From contig NZ_FWXS01000001.1 in the NCBI RefSeq assembly GCF_900176425.1, positions 186,001 through 250,000 of the forward strand: a DNA stretch of 64,000 nucleotides. The letters are read 5' to 3'. This document shows, piece after piece, positions 37,001-44,852 of this stretch. Source of the DNA: Moheibacter sediminis. GTDB taxonomy: Bacteria; Bacteroidota; Bacteroidia; Flavobacteriales; Weeksellaceae. The position numbers were made by a program, and so were the translations under genes. Under the pieces are notes generated by a model. The model was given only the letters and a program-made list of their open reading frames with translations. It made no database searches and was not told the origin of the DNA. How positions within the stretch are numbered: position 1 is the stretch's first letter; every line of letters begins with the position of its first letter.

Positions 37001-37993
37001 GGATTCGATGCTTCTGACAACAACGGTGAAGTATTGATTGCGAACTGGCCCGTTGAGGCTTATTACATTCCTGATGCTGTGGGAACTTATGCTGTCAATG
37101 GCGTAAATTACATTGTGACGGCAAACGAAGGTGACGAAAAAGAATATACAGGATTTGAAGAAAGAGTAGCTTTAGGTTCAAACAATTATGAATTAGATGC
37201 AGCAGCATTTCCTCATGGTTCAATCTTGAAACAAAACCACAACTTAGGTCGTTTCAGAGTAACGAATCTTCACGGAGATTTGAACAACGATGGTAAATTT
37301 GAAAAAATCAGAAGCGTGGGATCAAGATCATTCTCAATTTTTAATGCTGATACAAAAGAAATTGTATTTGACAGCGGAGACGATTTTGAAATGTACACTT
37401 CAGCACATTATCCTGAAATCTTCAATTCAGACCACGAAGAAAATGCACCAAAAGGAAGAAGCCGTTCAAAAGGTCCTGAGCCGGAAGGTGTGACGATTGC
37501 TCAACTGAGTGAAGAAACTTTTGCTTTCATCGCGCTGGAAAGAGTAGGAGGTGTGATGGTTTACAACGTGACCAACCCTGCACAGCCGGTTTTTGCAGAT
37601 TATAAAAATGCAAGAAGTACTTCATCTTATGGTGGTGACAACGGAGCGGAAACATTGATTTACATTTCTCCTGCAGATTCTCCGACTGAAAAAGCATATT
37701 TGGTGATTGCCAATGAAGTAAGTGGAACTTTGACCATTTATGAAGTGAATAGTGATCTGCTTTCTGTTAAAGATGCTGTAAATGATATAAAAACATTTGC
37801 GATTTTCCCAAATCCTGCTAAAGATGGAGTTGTTTATTTCAACCGTGAAGCATCTGTTCAGGTGTATGATTTAAATGGAAAATTGATTTTCAAAGGTGAT
37901 AAATTGAAAGAATTAAATACTTCAAGCTACGCTTCTGGAATCTACATCATCAAAACACAAGAAGGAATCAGTAAAAAACTGATTGTGAAATAA
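34055..37993 (+). CDS. Large T9SS surface protein, choice-of-anchor I type
   Basis: A 1312-residue secreted protein. Order: signal peptide (1-23), beta-sandwich (about 25-205), Ig-like Big_5 domain (about 210-320: STNVAVDDQVTISFNEAV), lamin-tail-like region (about 325-530), second Ig-like domain, Calx-beta-like domain (about 620-730), a long beta-propeller-like choice-of-anchor I region (about 740-1235: VVYDAESKRLFATSG, FSPDGTKVLTANEGQPN, ANEGDEKEYTGF, EGVTIAQL) and a T9SS sorting domain at the C terminus (IFPNPAKDGVVYF, ending SKKLIVK). The propeller type often occurs with extracellular phosphatases or nucleases; no active site was seen. Terminator at 38032. Confidence 0.88.
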   Translation: MKKVYSLVILCFFSLFFLKVQAQDLIHYWNFNDATSEQSLLTSQSVVSGSSITYTLAATTEVASDEGSGFEAANENARNGDLSEKHLRFNNPIDGTLTFSLPTTGYENPIVKFTTRRSGSGAGTQIWSYSLNGTDYAALPAEVHATPNVFPNNGNPNLVTFDFSSIAGADDNQNFKLKVEFAVGNGGNVGNNRFDNFTMDASQAGGVDTTPPSATFYPLNNSTNVAVDDQVTISFNEAVRLLNNDALTPANIQNIIEFKSGGENGTAIAFTASITGNTIYLTPNVALNNSQNYYVAVKANSIEDHSNNALESVVSTSFTTIALQTAFNAGDIAFLGYRMNNSDSEDEIALLILKDIDAGTFLTITDAKYTSNSVEQCSGGLVWTVGENDCISAGTIVRIFTDAATTSHGTLTGSGFGLSSGGDQVIIYAGTAGTPTYVTALSSNGWVANNTSCSGSNSQQPAGLVDGTSALNTSTAPGSVDGNAVNAYYNGPVTGDLATIKANVFNPANWIAIGGSTPSQLWPEWNFPSSLKVNSAVVVNPTTIEIEFNQTVNEASAENIANYTGIEGLESATLEGNTVSLIYSTPFSGTETYTLVVSNVEDAVGNAMNCPFTHEFSYNTSLSLASTFVVVNEDAGTLEFALNLINPAVASIDVVVKGAPFSTADGDDFTLESHTINFTAASSLNQIISIPIIDDNIEEQQAEYFVLSFENPVGLTLNGESLATIFIKDNDRLAPVPSEQLTLDYVRSFDPSGEGDASTEVVVYDAESKRLFATSGIQNNLDIIDFTDPTEPSVIESIDMTEYGSLTSVAVKNGILAVASPNTNVTENGKVIFFDTDGTYISEVTVGVLPDNVVFSPDGTKVLTANEGQPNQDYSIDPEGSVSVIDVSNGVVGITQDKVSTLLFTEFNSQESTLIASGVRKLKLTSTLSQDFEPEYIAVNAESTKAWVTLQENNAIAEIDLTAKTITSVWAMGIKDMSLPGNGFDASDNNGEVLIANWPVEAYYIPDAVGTYAVNGVNYIVTANEGDEKEYTGFEERVALGSNNYELDAAAFPHGSILKQNHNLGRFRVTNLHGDLNNDGKFEKIRSVGSRSFSIFNADTKEIVFDSGDDFEMYTSAHYPEIFNSDHEENAPKGRSRSKGPEPEGVTIAQLSEETFAFIALERVGGVMVYNVTNPAQPVFADYKNARSTSSYGGDNGAETLIYISPADSPTEKAYLVIANEVSGTLTIYEVNSDLLSVKDAVNDIKTFAIFPNPAKDGVVYFNREASVQVYDLNGKLIFKGDKLKELNTSSYASGIYIIKTQEGISKKLIVK

Positions 37994-38031
37994 AAGCATA
38001 AATAATATAGCTGTCTTAATGTATTTATGGT

Positions 38032-38059
38032 CGGAAGAATTATTTCTTCCGGCTTTTTT
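38032..38059 (+). terminator. Terminator of large T9SS gene
   Basis: CGGAAGAA (38032-38039), TTAT, TTCTTCCG (38044-38051), then G-C and a run of six T. Confidence 0.85.
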
Positions 38060-38120
38060 GTTTCCAAATTGTAGTAAAGATTCTCTGATATGTAGAAGAT
38101 TATAATCTTAAAACATAAAA

Positions 38121-38144
38121 ATAGTCGGAAGAAATTCCGACTAT
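38121..38144 (-). terminator. Terminator of rimK-like gene
   Basis: ATAGTCGGAA (38121-38130), GAAA, TTCCGACTAT (38135-38144): perfect 10-bp stem. On the minus strand a TTTTTA tail follows, so it serves the gene at 38189. Confidence 0.75.
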
Positions 38145-38188
38145 CTGTGGTCTAAAGACTTCTTTTTTATTATAAGTAAATTATAGAA

Positions 38189-39583
38189 TTACTTCGTCTT
38201 TATTAATTTCTGCGTATATTTTTTCGCAACATTTCTTTCGATTGCTTTGATCATATCGACCGCGATATCCTTTCCTGTTGCCCCTTCAATTCCTTCCAAT
38301 CCCGGAGAAGAATTTACTTCCAGCAACAAAGGTCCTTTTGCAGAACGGATCAAATCCACTCCCGCTACTTCCAATCCCATCGCTTTTGCAGCCTTGATAG
38401 CAAGACGTCTTTCTTCTTTGGTAATTCGTACTACAGAACCTGTTCCACCCAAGTGGATGTTCGCACGGAATTCACCCGGAGGCGCCTCTCTTTGCATCGC
38501 TGCTACCACTTTTCCATCGATAACGAAACAACGTAAATCTTTACCATTCGCTTCTTTGATAAATTCCTGAACCAGTATGTTCGCATTCAAACTTTTAAAA
38601 GCATTAATTACAGATTCTGCTGCTTTTTTAGTTTCAGCCAAAACAACTCCTTTTCCCTGTGTTCCTTCTAAAAGTTTCACAATCAAAGGCGAACCACCAA
38701 CCATTTTGATCAAATCATTTGTATCCAAAGGTGAATTTGCAAATCCCGTAATTGGAATATCCAATCCATTGTTCAATAATAATTGAAGCGAATACAATTT
38801 ATCTCTTGAATGGGTAATCGCCGCAGAACCGTTTAATGCATAAACTCCCAAAGACTCAAACTGACGTGTCAATGCACAACCATAATAAGTCATGCTCGGA
38901 CGGATTCTCGGTATTACAGCATCCAAATCATTCAGGACACGCCCACCACGGTAATGCACTTCTGGTGTTTTCGCGTCGAGTTTGATGTAACATTGCTTGA
39001 TGTTGAAAAATTCTATATGGTGCCCCAATTGTTCACCCGCTTCTACGATTCTTTGGTTGCTGTACAATTCCGGATTACTGGCTAATATCCCGATGCGCAG
39101 ACCTTCTATATTTTCAGTATTCTTATTGTATAAAGCCTCAACCGTTTGTCTGTCCAGTTCCCCAAACATAAAACTGCTCTCCGGATCCACCAGCATCTTC
39201 CCCCGCATTGCCTCACGCCCAAGCAGCATTCGGTAACCCATAGAATCACGATTGGTCAATGAAATTTCAATTTCCCATGCTTCTTCATTTACCTTCAGGT
39301 GTGTTTTGACTACATAACGCATCTCACGTGTACCCGTCGAACTTTTAATGTGGCGCATATCCACTACTTGAGCTTCACAATGCATCACGCGTTTTCCGTC
39401 AAACTGTATCGGAAATACATCAAACGAAACCCAAGGCTCACTATTCCTTTGAAAAGGCATTATATTTACAGCATGCAGCGCAGAAGTTTTGGCACCGCTG
39501 TCCACACGCACTTTTATCTTAGGTAATCCTAAACCGGGGAGAGAGACCCACTCCTCACTTCCCGCAACCATTTTTGTATTCAT
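38189..39583 (-). CDS. rimK: Aspartyl-protease-like/RimK ATP-grasp fusion
   Basis: A 464-residue fusion. Residues 1-155 are a retropepsin-like (RimB/DUF785-type) domain with the active-site motif [11 protein letters not shown] (Asp28). Residues about 160-464 are a RimK ATP-grasp ligase: [36 protein letters not shown] (ATP loop), [45 protein letters not shown] and [14 protein letters not shown] (metal site). RimK adds Glu to the C terminus of ribosomal protein S6, and RimB is thought to trim such tails, so both opposing activities may be in one chain. The fused form is seen in other flavobacteria. Substrate inferred. Confidence 0.9.
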   Translation of the reverse strand: MNTKMVAGSEEWVSLPGLGLPKIKVRVDSGAKTSALHAVNIMPFQRNSEPWVSFDVFPIQFDGKRVMHCEAQVVDMRHIKSSTGTREMRYVVKTHLKVNEEAWEIEISLTNRDSMGYRMLLGREAMRGKMLVDPESSFMFGELDRQTVEALYNKNTENIEGLRIGILASNPELYSNQRIVEAGEQLGHHIEFFNIKQCYIKLDAKTPEVHYRGGRVLNDLDAVIPRIRPSMTYYGCALTRQFESLGVYALNGSAAITHSRDKLYSLQLLLNNGLDIPITGFANSPLDTNDLIKMVGGSPLIVKLLEGTQGKGVVLAETKKAAESVINAFKSLNANILVQEFIKEANGKDLRCFVIDGKVVAAMQREAPPGEFRANIHLGGTGSVVRITKEERRLAIKAAKAMGLEVAGVDLIRSAKGPLLLEVNSSPGLEGIEGATGKDIAVDMIKAIERNVAKKYTQKLIKTK

Positions 39584-39764
39584 GGAAATTGGTTTTTGTT
39601 AGTACGAAAGTAAATAAACTTTTCAAAGCTGCCCAATTATTCAAAATGAATTCAAAAACAACTTCATTTATTTAATATTTAATTCAAATTAAGTCCATCC
39701 CAAAAAATCTAAAATCAATAACGTCATCATCATTAAATATTAAACACTAAAAATTAATTATTGA

Positions 39765-39866
39765 TTTGGGCGGCATTTCGCGCTGCTCCGGGGTTTCGTA
39801 CTCGCTCTCACTCGCACACCAGCTCGTTCCTCGCTGCCCTGCACATCACGGCCGCGGGAAAAACGT
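39765..39866 (+). repeat. GC-rich hairpin element, copy B
   Basis: Begins TTTGGGCGGCATTTCGCG, has GCTGCTCCGGGGTTTCGTA, then CTCGCTCTC, AGCTCG, TGCCCTGCACATCACGGCC and ends GGGAAAAACG. It shares start, ACTCGCT, AGCTC and A-rich end with copy A, and about 20 near-identical bases (GCTGCTyCGGGGTTyCGT) with the reverse complement of copy C. A reading frame of 60 codons across it looks accidental. Confidence 0.65.
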
Positions 39867-39872
39867 CTATTC

Positions 39873-39905
39873 AACTTTGAAAAAGTTTCAAACTTTTTCA
39901 AAGTT
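39873..39905. repeat. Perfect 16-bp inverted repeat, AACTTTG family
   Basis: AACTTTGAAAAAGTTT (39873-39888), C, AAACTTTTTCAAAGTT (39890-39905), followed by another TTTCAAAGTT half-site. Same family as 15956-15988. It directly follows GC-rich copy B. Confidence 0.7.
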
Positions 39906-39975
39906 TTTCAAAGTTCTGCCCAACATCTCCCATATACTATCAACCTAAACCCATCGACCAAAATCAAAACTCTCT

Positions 39976-39983
39976 TACATTTG
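39976..39983 (+). promoter_or_regulatory. -7 element of tolC-like gene promoter
   Basis: TACATTTG, perfect TAnnTTTG, 47 bases before the ATG. No TTG at the right distance upstream. Confidence 0.5.
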
Positions 39984-40030
39984 TAACAAACTCCAAATTT
40001 TTCCGACTTACCCTAAAGTCAATTATTATC

Positions 40031-41350
40031 ATGAAGAATCTTTTTTCATTTACCATCATTCTTGTATCCGCTTTCGCTTTTTCACAGCAAAAATGGACCT
40101 TGCTCGAATGTGTAAACCATGCAGCAGACAACAACCTGACTATACAGCAAAGCCGTATCAACGAGCAGCTTTTCGAAAATACCCTCAAAAATGCAAACAA
40201 CCAATGGTTGCCCACTGCCACGGGATATTTCGACAACTCTTTGACGGTTGGCACTAACAACCCTGTGATTAATAAGGGTTACCAGCAATACAACAATAGT
40301 TTAGGTGTTAATTCCAACATTACCATTTTCAATGGTGGATTAGTTCATTTAAATAAAGAAAAATCAGCTTTGGGTGTAGAGTCAAGTAAACTCCAAACGG
40401 AAAGCGTTACCAATGATATTTCCCTGATGGTTGTAAATTATTATTTAAATGTCATGCTCAACCGTGAGCTTCTTCAAATTGCAGAAGGAAATCTTGTCTT
40501 AAATGAAAATCAGCTCGACCGCGTTCAGAAACAATTCAATGAAGGAGTAGTTGCACGTGCCGATTTGGTGCAGGCAGAAGCCAACGTTGCTCAAGAACGA
40601 AAAAATGTTGCCGATGCGAAGATTGAAGTCGAAAGAGCTTTGTTCAATCTTGCAGTTTTATTGCAACTTCCTGATTACAGACAATTCGATGTGGTAACGA
40701 TTCCAGTTCCTGACAATTTGGAATTAGGACTTTATGATATGAATGAAATCCTTGAAACTGCTTACCGCGAACAGCCTTCGGTGAAAAAAGCAGAAGTGGA
40801 TGTGGAATCTGCAGGAAAAGACATAGACATCGCCAAAACAGGATTGCTTCCGACTGTAACAGGAACTTATAATTTAGGGACGAGTTATGCAGATTATTTT
40901 AACAAAGGTTTGATGACTGATGCGTGGCTGAGTCAGTGGTATGACAATATCACCAATGTCTTTGGGGTAAGTGTTCAGATTCCGATTTTTGAAAAATTCA
41001 ACAACAAAGTAAACATCGAACGTGCAACCATCAACCAATCTTTGAGTCAAAATACACTCGATTTGCAAAAACAAACCATCCGCGAAAATGTCCAGGAAGC
41101 ATATTTCAATGTAAATACTTCTTATCAGGCATTTGAATTTGCCAAAGAAAGTGTCCGTACTAACGAGGTTTCCGCCGATTTTGCCCAAAGAAGTTTCGAT
41201 GCAGGTGTTTTGAATATTTATGATTTGAACATCGCAAGAAACAACTTGGTTGTGGCGCAATCTCAAATGGCACAGGCCAAATACAATTTCATCTTTAGGT
41301 TAAAAGTCCTGGACTTCTATGCAGGAAGACCTTTGACCGAAGGATTGTAA
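40031..41350 (+). CDS. TolC family outer-membrane efflux protein
   Basis: A 439-residue protein with a signal peptide (about 1-19) and the two-fold repeated helix-strand architecture of outer-membrane efflux proteins: ECVNHAADNNLTIQQSRINE in the first half and EILETAYREQPSVKKAEVDV in the second, each followed by barrel strands (GTYNLGTSYADYF) and long coiled helices. It forms the trimeric exit duct of a tripartite pump. No membrane-fusion or RND gene is adjacent, so its partner is elsewhere. Own promoter at 39976. Confidence 0.92.
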   Translation: MKNLFSFTIILVSAFAFSQQKWTLLECVNHAADNNLTIQQSRINEQLFENTLKNANNQWLPTATGYFDNSLTVGTNNPVINKGYQQYNNSLGVNSNITIFNGGLVHLNKEKSALGVESSKLQTESVTNDISLMVVNYYLNVMLNRELLQIAEGNLVLNENQLDRVQKQFNEGVVARADLVQAEANVAQERKNVADAKIEVERALFNLAVLLQLPDYRQFDVVTIPVPDNLELGLYDMNEILETAYREQPSVKKAEVDVESAGKDIDIAKTGLLPTVTGTYNLGTSYADYFNKGLMTDAWLSQWYDNITNVFGVSVQIPIFEKFNNKVNIERATINQSLSQNTLDLQKQTIRENVQEAYFNVNTSYQAFEFAKESVRTNEVSADFAQRSFDAGVLNIYDLNIARNNLVVAQSQMAQAKYNFIFRLKVLDFYAGRPLTEGL

Positions 41351-41378
41351 TTATTTTCGTCAATCAATGGTTTATGTT

Positions 41379-41386
41379 TAAATTTG
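41379..41386 (+). promoter_or_regulatory. -7 element of toxin-antitoxin promoter
   Basis: TAAATTTG, perfect TAnnTTTG, 18 bases before the antitoxin ATG at 41405. A TTG at 41384, which could be read as a start, lies inside the box. Confidence 0.5.
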
Positions 41387-41404
41387 TATTTAAATCATTT
41401 CAGA

Positions 41405-41611
41405 ATGTTGACAGAAAGCCCAAAATATATTACTGATAAAAAAGGAAAAAAGATTTCTGTGATTCTTCCAATTAAAGAATATGAAGATATTTTAGAAAAA
41501 CTGGAAGAAATGGAGGATGTTCGTCTGTATGATGAGGCGAAAAAAGAAGACACAGGAGAGCGTGTTTTGTTTTCAGATTATGTGAAAAAACGAACAGCTA
41601 AAAATGGCTGA
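41405..41611 (+). CDS. Antitoxin of RelE/ParE-type pair
   Basis: A 68-residue protein that begins with a Phd/YefM-like region (ITDKKGKKISVILPIKEYED) able to form the DNA-binding dimer, followed by an acidic helix (LEKLEEMEDVRLYDEAKKED) that should wrap around the toxin. It precedes the toxin gene with an eight-base overlap. The expected role is to neutralise the toxin and repress the operon. Confidence 0.85.
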   Translation: MLTESPKYITDKKGKKISVILPIKEYEDILEKLEEMEDVRLYDEAKKEDTGERVLFSDYVKKRTAKNG

Positions 41612-41861
41612 GTACACAATTATTTTATCCAAAAAAGCTGAGAAACAATTAGACAAATTGAACGACACAATCGTTTTACCCATATTAAATTCCATTTCAG
41701 AATTAGCAATAAATCCTCGCCCAGTTGGTTATAAAAAACTAAAAGGAAGAAAAGGATGTAGAATCAGAGTCGGTGATTATAGAGTGATTTATGAGATAAT
41801 CGATAAGGAAATGATTGTTGAAGTCATTGCGCTCGGTCACCGAAAAGATATTTACGATTAA
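41604..41861 (+). CDS. RelE/ParE family toxin
   Basis: An 85-residue toxin with the family pattern: YTIILSKKAEKQLDKLN at the N terminus, YKKLKGRKGCRIRVGDYRVI in the centre and VIALGHRKDIYD at the end. The basic residues in RIRVGDYRVIY and the final HRKDIY match RelE-type mRNA interferases that act in the ribosome, though ParE-like gyrase poisons are similar at this level. All key residues look intact. tsaB follows after nine bases, perhaps in the same transcript. Confidence 0.9.
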   Translation: MAEYTIILSKKAEKQLDKLNDTIVLPILNSISELAINPRPVGYKKLKGRKGCRIRVGDYRVIYEIIDKEMIVEVIALGHRKDIYD

Positions 41862-41870
41862 ATTATAAAA

Positions 41871-42539
41871 ATGACAATTCTACACATAGAAACTTCCACT
41901 AAAAACTGCTCCGTTTCGATTTCACGAAATGGTAAAATGCTTTGCCTTTGTGAAGAATATGACCAGAATTATGGTCATTCAGAAAAGCTGCATCAATTTG
42001 TGAATTGGGCATTGGAAGGTGCTGAAATTTCATTGAAAGAACTGGATGCGGTTTGTGTTTCCAAAGGTCCTGGAAGTTATACCGGATTGCGAATTGGAGT
42101 TTCGGCGGCGAAAGGTTTTTGTTTTGGGTTGGATATTCCTTTGATTTCTTTGAACTCGTTAGAGATTTTGGGGCAAACGCAGATTGATAAAGGTTTTGAT
42201 TTGATCATCCCGATGATCGATGCACGGCGAATGGAAGTTTATACTGCTAGTTTTGATGATAATGGGAAAATGATTTCGGATATCGAAGCTAAAGTCCTTG
42301 ATGAAACTTCTTTCCAGGAATTGGCGGATAAAAAAACTGCTTTCGTTGGTGATGCAGTTGAAAAAAGTAAGCCCGTTTTGAACCTTCCCCATGCGGAATT
42401 TATTGAAGGCATTCATCCTTCGGCGAAGCAAATGATTGCTTTGGCTGAGAAGAAATTTATCCAGAAAGAATTTGAAGATGTGGCTTACTTTGAGCCGTTT
42501 TATCTGAAAGAATTTATTGCTGGAATTAAAAAATCTTAA
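41871..42539 (+). CDS. tsaB: tRNA threonylcarbamoyladenosine biosynthesis protein TsaB
   Basis: A 222-residue ASKHA-fold protein: ILHIETSTKNCSVSIS at the N terminus, YGHSEKLHQFV, DAVCVSKGPGSYTGLRIGVS and PMIDARRMEVYTA. TsaB binds TsaD to make the t6A37 modification on ANN-decoding tRNAs. Length normal for the family. Located behind the toxin-antitoxin pair. Confidence 0.95.
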   Translation: MTILHIETSTKNCSVSISRNGKMLCLCEEYDQNYGHSEKLHQFVNWALEGAEISLKELDAVCVSKGPGSYTGLRIGVSAAKGFCFGLDIPLISLNSLEILGQTQIDKGFDLIIPMIDARRMEVYTASFDDNGKMISDIEAKVLDETSFQELADKKTAFVGDAVEKSKPVLNLPHAEFIEGIHPSAKQMIALAEKKFIQKEFEDVAYFEPFYLKEFIAGIKKS

Positions 42540-42561
42540 TTTTTTTGTGATTTAGAACTAC

Positions 42562-42589
42562 GAAAAATCTTTTATTTTTTAGATTTTTC
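42562..42589 (+). terminator. AT-rich hairpin after tsaB
   Basis: GAAAAATCT (42562-42570) and AGATTTTTC (42581-42589) form a perfect 9-bp stem with a 10-base loop; weak GC content and short T-run, so terminator activity is uncertain. Confidence 0.4.
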
Positions 42590-42640
42590 ATTTTCCCTCC
42601 GTTTCATTCAAAATGACATATGTTATTTAGTTTTATTCAT

Positions 42641-42648
42641 TAAATTTA
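42641..42648 (+). promoter_or_regulatory. Possible -7 element of tryptophanase gene
   Basis: TAAATTTA, one mismatch to TAnnTTTG, 22 bases before the ATG. No clear -33 element. Confidence 0.3.
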
Positions 42649-42670
42649 GCCTCGCTAAAAAACAAACATT

Positions 42671-44095
42671 ATGGAATTACCCTGGGTTGAACCCTACAAA
42701 ATCAAAATGACAGAAGATATTTACATTTCAACGCGTGAGGAACGTGAGAAATGGATCGAAGAAGCAGGATTTAATTTGTTTAACCTGACGAGTGAAAAAG
42801 TTTTTGTAGATCTTCTTACCGACAGTGGAACAGGCGCGATGTCCGATAAACAGTGGGCTGAAATCATGATAGGTGATGAGAGTTACGCGGGTTCGCAATC
42901 TTTCCTGAAGTTGAAAAAAGTGGTAAATGAAGTATTGGGATTGCCTTATGCTTTGCCGACGCATCAGGGACGTGCGGCGGAAAATGTTTTATTCAGCGTT
43001 TTGGTGAAAGAGGGTTTTGTGGTTCCGGGGAATTCGCATTTCGATACAACCAAAGGACACATCGAATTTAGAAAAGCGCATGCAGTGGATTGTACAATCG
43101 ATGAGGCTTTTGACATCCATGATCTGCATCCGTTCAAGGGAAATATTGATGTGAATAAATTGGAAGAGGTTTATAAATCGCATCCGAAAGAAAATATTCC
43201 CTTTTGTCTGATAACCGTTACCTGCAACACTTCTGGCGGGCAGCCGGTTTCTATGGAAAATATCAAAGCAGTGAAAGCTTTGTCTGATAAATATGGAATC
43301 CCGGTTTATTTCGATGCGGCGCGATTTGCGGAAAATGCTTATTTCATCAAGGAACGTGAGGATGCTTATAAAGATAAGTCCATCAAAGAAATCGTGAAAG
43401 AAATGTTTTCTTACGGAGAAGGATTTACGATGTCTGCGAAAAAAGACGGATTGGTAAACATCGGCGGCTTGCTGGCTCTGCGTGATGAAAATCTTTACAG
43501 AACTTGTGGGAATTTCGGGATTATCTATGAAGGTTATCTGACTTATGGCGGATTGGCGGGTAGAGATTTGGGTGCGTTGGCGCAAGGATTGATGGAATCG
43601 ACCGAACATACATACCTCAAAGCGAGAATCAATCAGGTGGAATATTTAGGGAATAAATTAATCGAATTTGGAATTCCTGTTCAGAAGCCGATTGGTGGTC
43701 ATGCGGTTTTTGTGGATGCCTTGAGTTTCTTGCCAAATGTTCCGAGAGAAGAATATGCGGCTCAGACTTTGGCAATCGAATTGTACAAAGAAGCAGGAAT
43801 TCGTGGGGTGGAAATCGGAACTTTGCTGGCTGACCGCGATCCTGAAACAAGGCTCGACCGCTTCCCTAAGTTAGAACTTTTGCGTTTGGCGATACCGAGA
43901 AAGACTTATTCGTACAACCACATGGATTACATCGCGGTTGCGCTGAAAAATATTTATGACCGAAGGAATGAAATCAAATCGGGATTGGAAATCGTTTGGG
44001 AATCTCCGATTTTGAGGCATTTTACGGTGGAATTGAAAAAAAGTAATTCAGTTTCTAACGTATTAAATTCAAGCAGAATGAATGACAAAATATGA
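42671..44095 (+). CDS. tnaA: Tryptophanase (beta-eliminating lyase)
   Basis: A 474-residue PLP enzyme of the tryptophanase/tyrosine phenol-lyase family: DLLTDSGTGAMSDKQW, PTHQGRAAENVL, CNTSGGQPVSMENIK, YFDAARFAENAYFIKERE, the PLP Lys in FTMSAKKDGLVNIGG and LLRLAIPRKTYSYNHMD. For the substrate: NSHFDTTKGH keeps the Asp used by tryptophanase (Thr in tyrosine phenol-lyase) and GVEIGTLLADRD has Ile where the phenol-lyase has its phenol-side Arg. It should cut tryptophan to indole, pyruvate and ammonia. Overall similarity to the phenol-lyase is also high. A tail of about 17 residues (ending SSRMNDKI) overlaps the next gene. Confidence 0.9.
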   Translation: MELPWVEPYKIKMTEDIYISTREEREKWIEEAGFNLFNLTSEKVFVDLLTDSGTGAMSDKQWAEIMIGDESYAGSQSFLKLKKVVNEVLGLPYALPTHQGRAAENVLFSVLVKEGFVVPGNSHFDTTKGHIEFRKAHAVDCTIDEAFDIHDLHPFKGNIDVNKLEEVYKSHPKENIPFCLITVTCNTSGGQPVSMENIKAVKALSDKYGIPVYFDAARFAENAYFIKEREDAYKDKSIKEIVKEMFSYGEGFTMSAKKDGLVNIGGLLALRDENLYRTCGNFGIIYEGYLTYGGLAGRDLGALAQGLMESTEHTYLKARINQVEYLGNKLIEFGIPVQKPIGGHAVFVDALSFLPNVPREEYAAQTLAIELYKEAGIRGVEIGTLLADRDPETRLDRFPKLELLRLAIPRKTYSYNHMDYIAVALKNIYDRRNEIKSGLEIVWESPILRHFTVELKKSNSVSNVLNSSRMNDKI

Positions 44096-44405
44096 ATTTC
44101 TTGATGAAAATATTTTTCAAGGTTTGGAAAACTTGAATACTGGTTTTGATGCAAGGGGTGTGAAGTATTTTTCTGAAAGCGATTTTGAAATTGTTTTAAG
44201 TAGAGTTGAAAAATTGGGTTTGGGAATTTACGGAATTGAACCGTGGGTTAATGAATGGCTTTTTGATGTATATACTGCTGAAGATTATTCCAAAAAACCA
44301 TCGGATCCTAAGTGGTATAAATCTGCTTTCAAGAAATTTAAAAGATTGAATAAAGATTTGTTGTACGCAGCAAGCTATGAAGTTCCTGAATTTTTTTTGG
44401 TTTAG
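44082..44405 (+). CDS. Unknown small protein overlapping tnaA end
   Basis: A 107-residue soluble protein (starts MTKYEFLDENIFQGLENLN, ends SYEVPEFFLV) with no signal peptide or known motif; it has many aromatic and acidic residues. It overlaps the last 14 bases of the tryptophanase gene in another frame, so translation is coupled to tnaA or it arose next to it. It stops 15 bases before the next lipoprotein gene. The family is not recognised. Confidence 0.68.
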   Translation: MTKYEFLDENIFQGLENLNTGFDARGVKYFSESDFEIVLSRVEKLGLGIYGIEPWVNEWLFDVYTAEDYSKKPSDPKWYKSAFKKFKRLNKDLLYAASYEVPEFFLV

Positions 44406-44420
44406 ATTAAATCTGATAAA

Positions 44421-44837
44421 ATGAAAAGAACATTCTTTGCTTTATTGTTTTTGACTATCTTATTTTTCAGTTGTTCTAAAGAAAAAGAAATTCAATATAC
44501 TTTTATAGGAGAGTTCGATTATGAAATCATCAATGACAGTCTTCTTAATCAAACACATCTGAAAGGCGGATTGGGCTATACAATTGGTGATTTAGAAATT
44601 CAAGGGGTAGAAATCAAAAATACTGATACTGTAAAAAACAAAGAGCAAAACCAATTTATAGTTTCGATGAATTCTCCAATTTCAAAGGCGCTTAAGAATT
44701 CTGAAGATATTGATTGTAACTGTTATCCTAAAAACTACAATCCATTAGAAGTAATAAAGGATACTTCTGTCATAAAGGAAAAGATGTTCATTTACCGGAT
44801 TGATGAAACTGAGAAATATAATATTATCTTACCTTAG
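44421..44837 (+). CDS. Small lipoprotein of unknown function
   Basis: A 138-residue protein with a lipoprotein signal (LLFLTILFFSC, Cys18). The mature region starts SKEKEIQYTFIGEFDYE and contains a Cys pair (DCNC, near 93-96) but no recognised domain. Probably periplasmic and membrane anchored. It follows the preceding small gene by 15 bases, and a GC-rich repeat lies just after the stop. Confidence 0.75.
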   Translation: MKRTFFALLFLTILFFSCSKEKEIQYTFIGEFDYEIINDSLLNQTHLKGGLGYTIGDLEIQGVEIKNTDTVKNKEQNQFIVSMNSPISKALKNSEDIDCNCYPKNYNPLEVIKDTSVIKEKMFIYRIDETEKYNIILP

Positions 44838-44852
44838 ATATAGATAACTAAA

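Larger units (their letters stand above)
39584..40030. other. 447-bp intergenic region with two repeat types
   Basis: No convincing gene. It holds AT-rich sequence upstream of the minus-strand rimK gene, a GC-rich element (39765-39866), an AACTTTG-type inverted repeat (39873-39905) with a further half-copy TTTCAAAGTT to 39915, and the tolC promoter (39976-39983). Confidence 0.8.

Noticed and set aside
39766-39948. Reading frame of 60 codons over the rimK-tolC gap
   Set aside because: It lies over GC-rich copy B and the AACTTTG repeat, has no protein-like composition and no promoter of its own.
39584-40030. tRNA, riboswitch or CRISPR in the largest gap
   Set aside because: No cloverleaf, no regularly spaced repeats and no known aptamer motif were seen; only the two repeat families and a promoter box.
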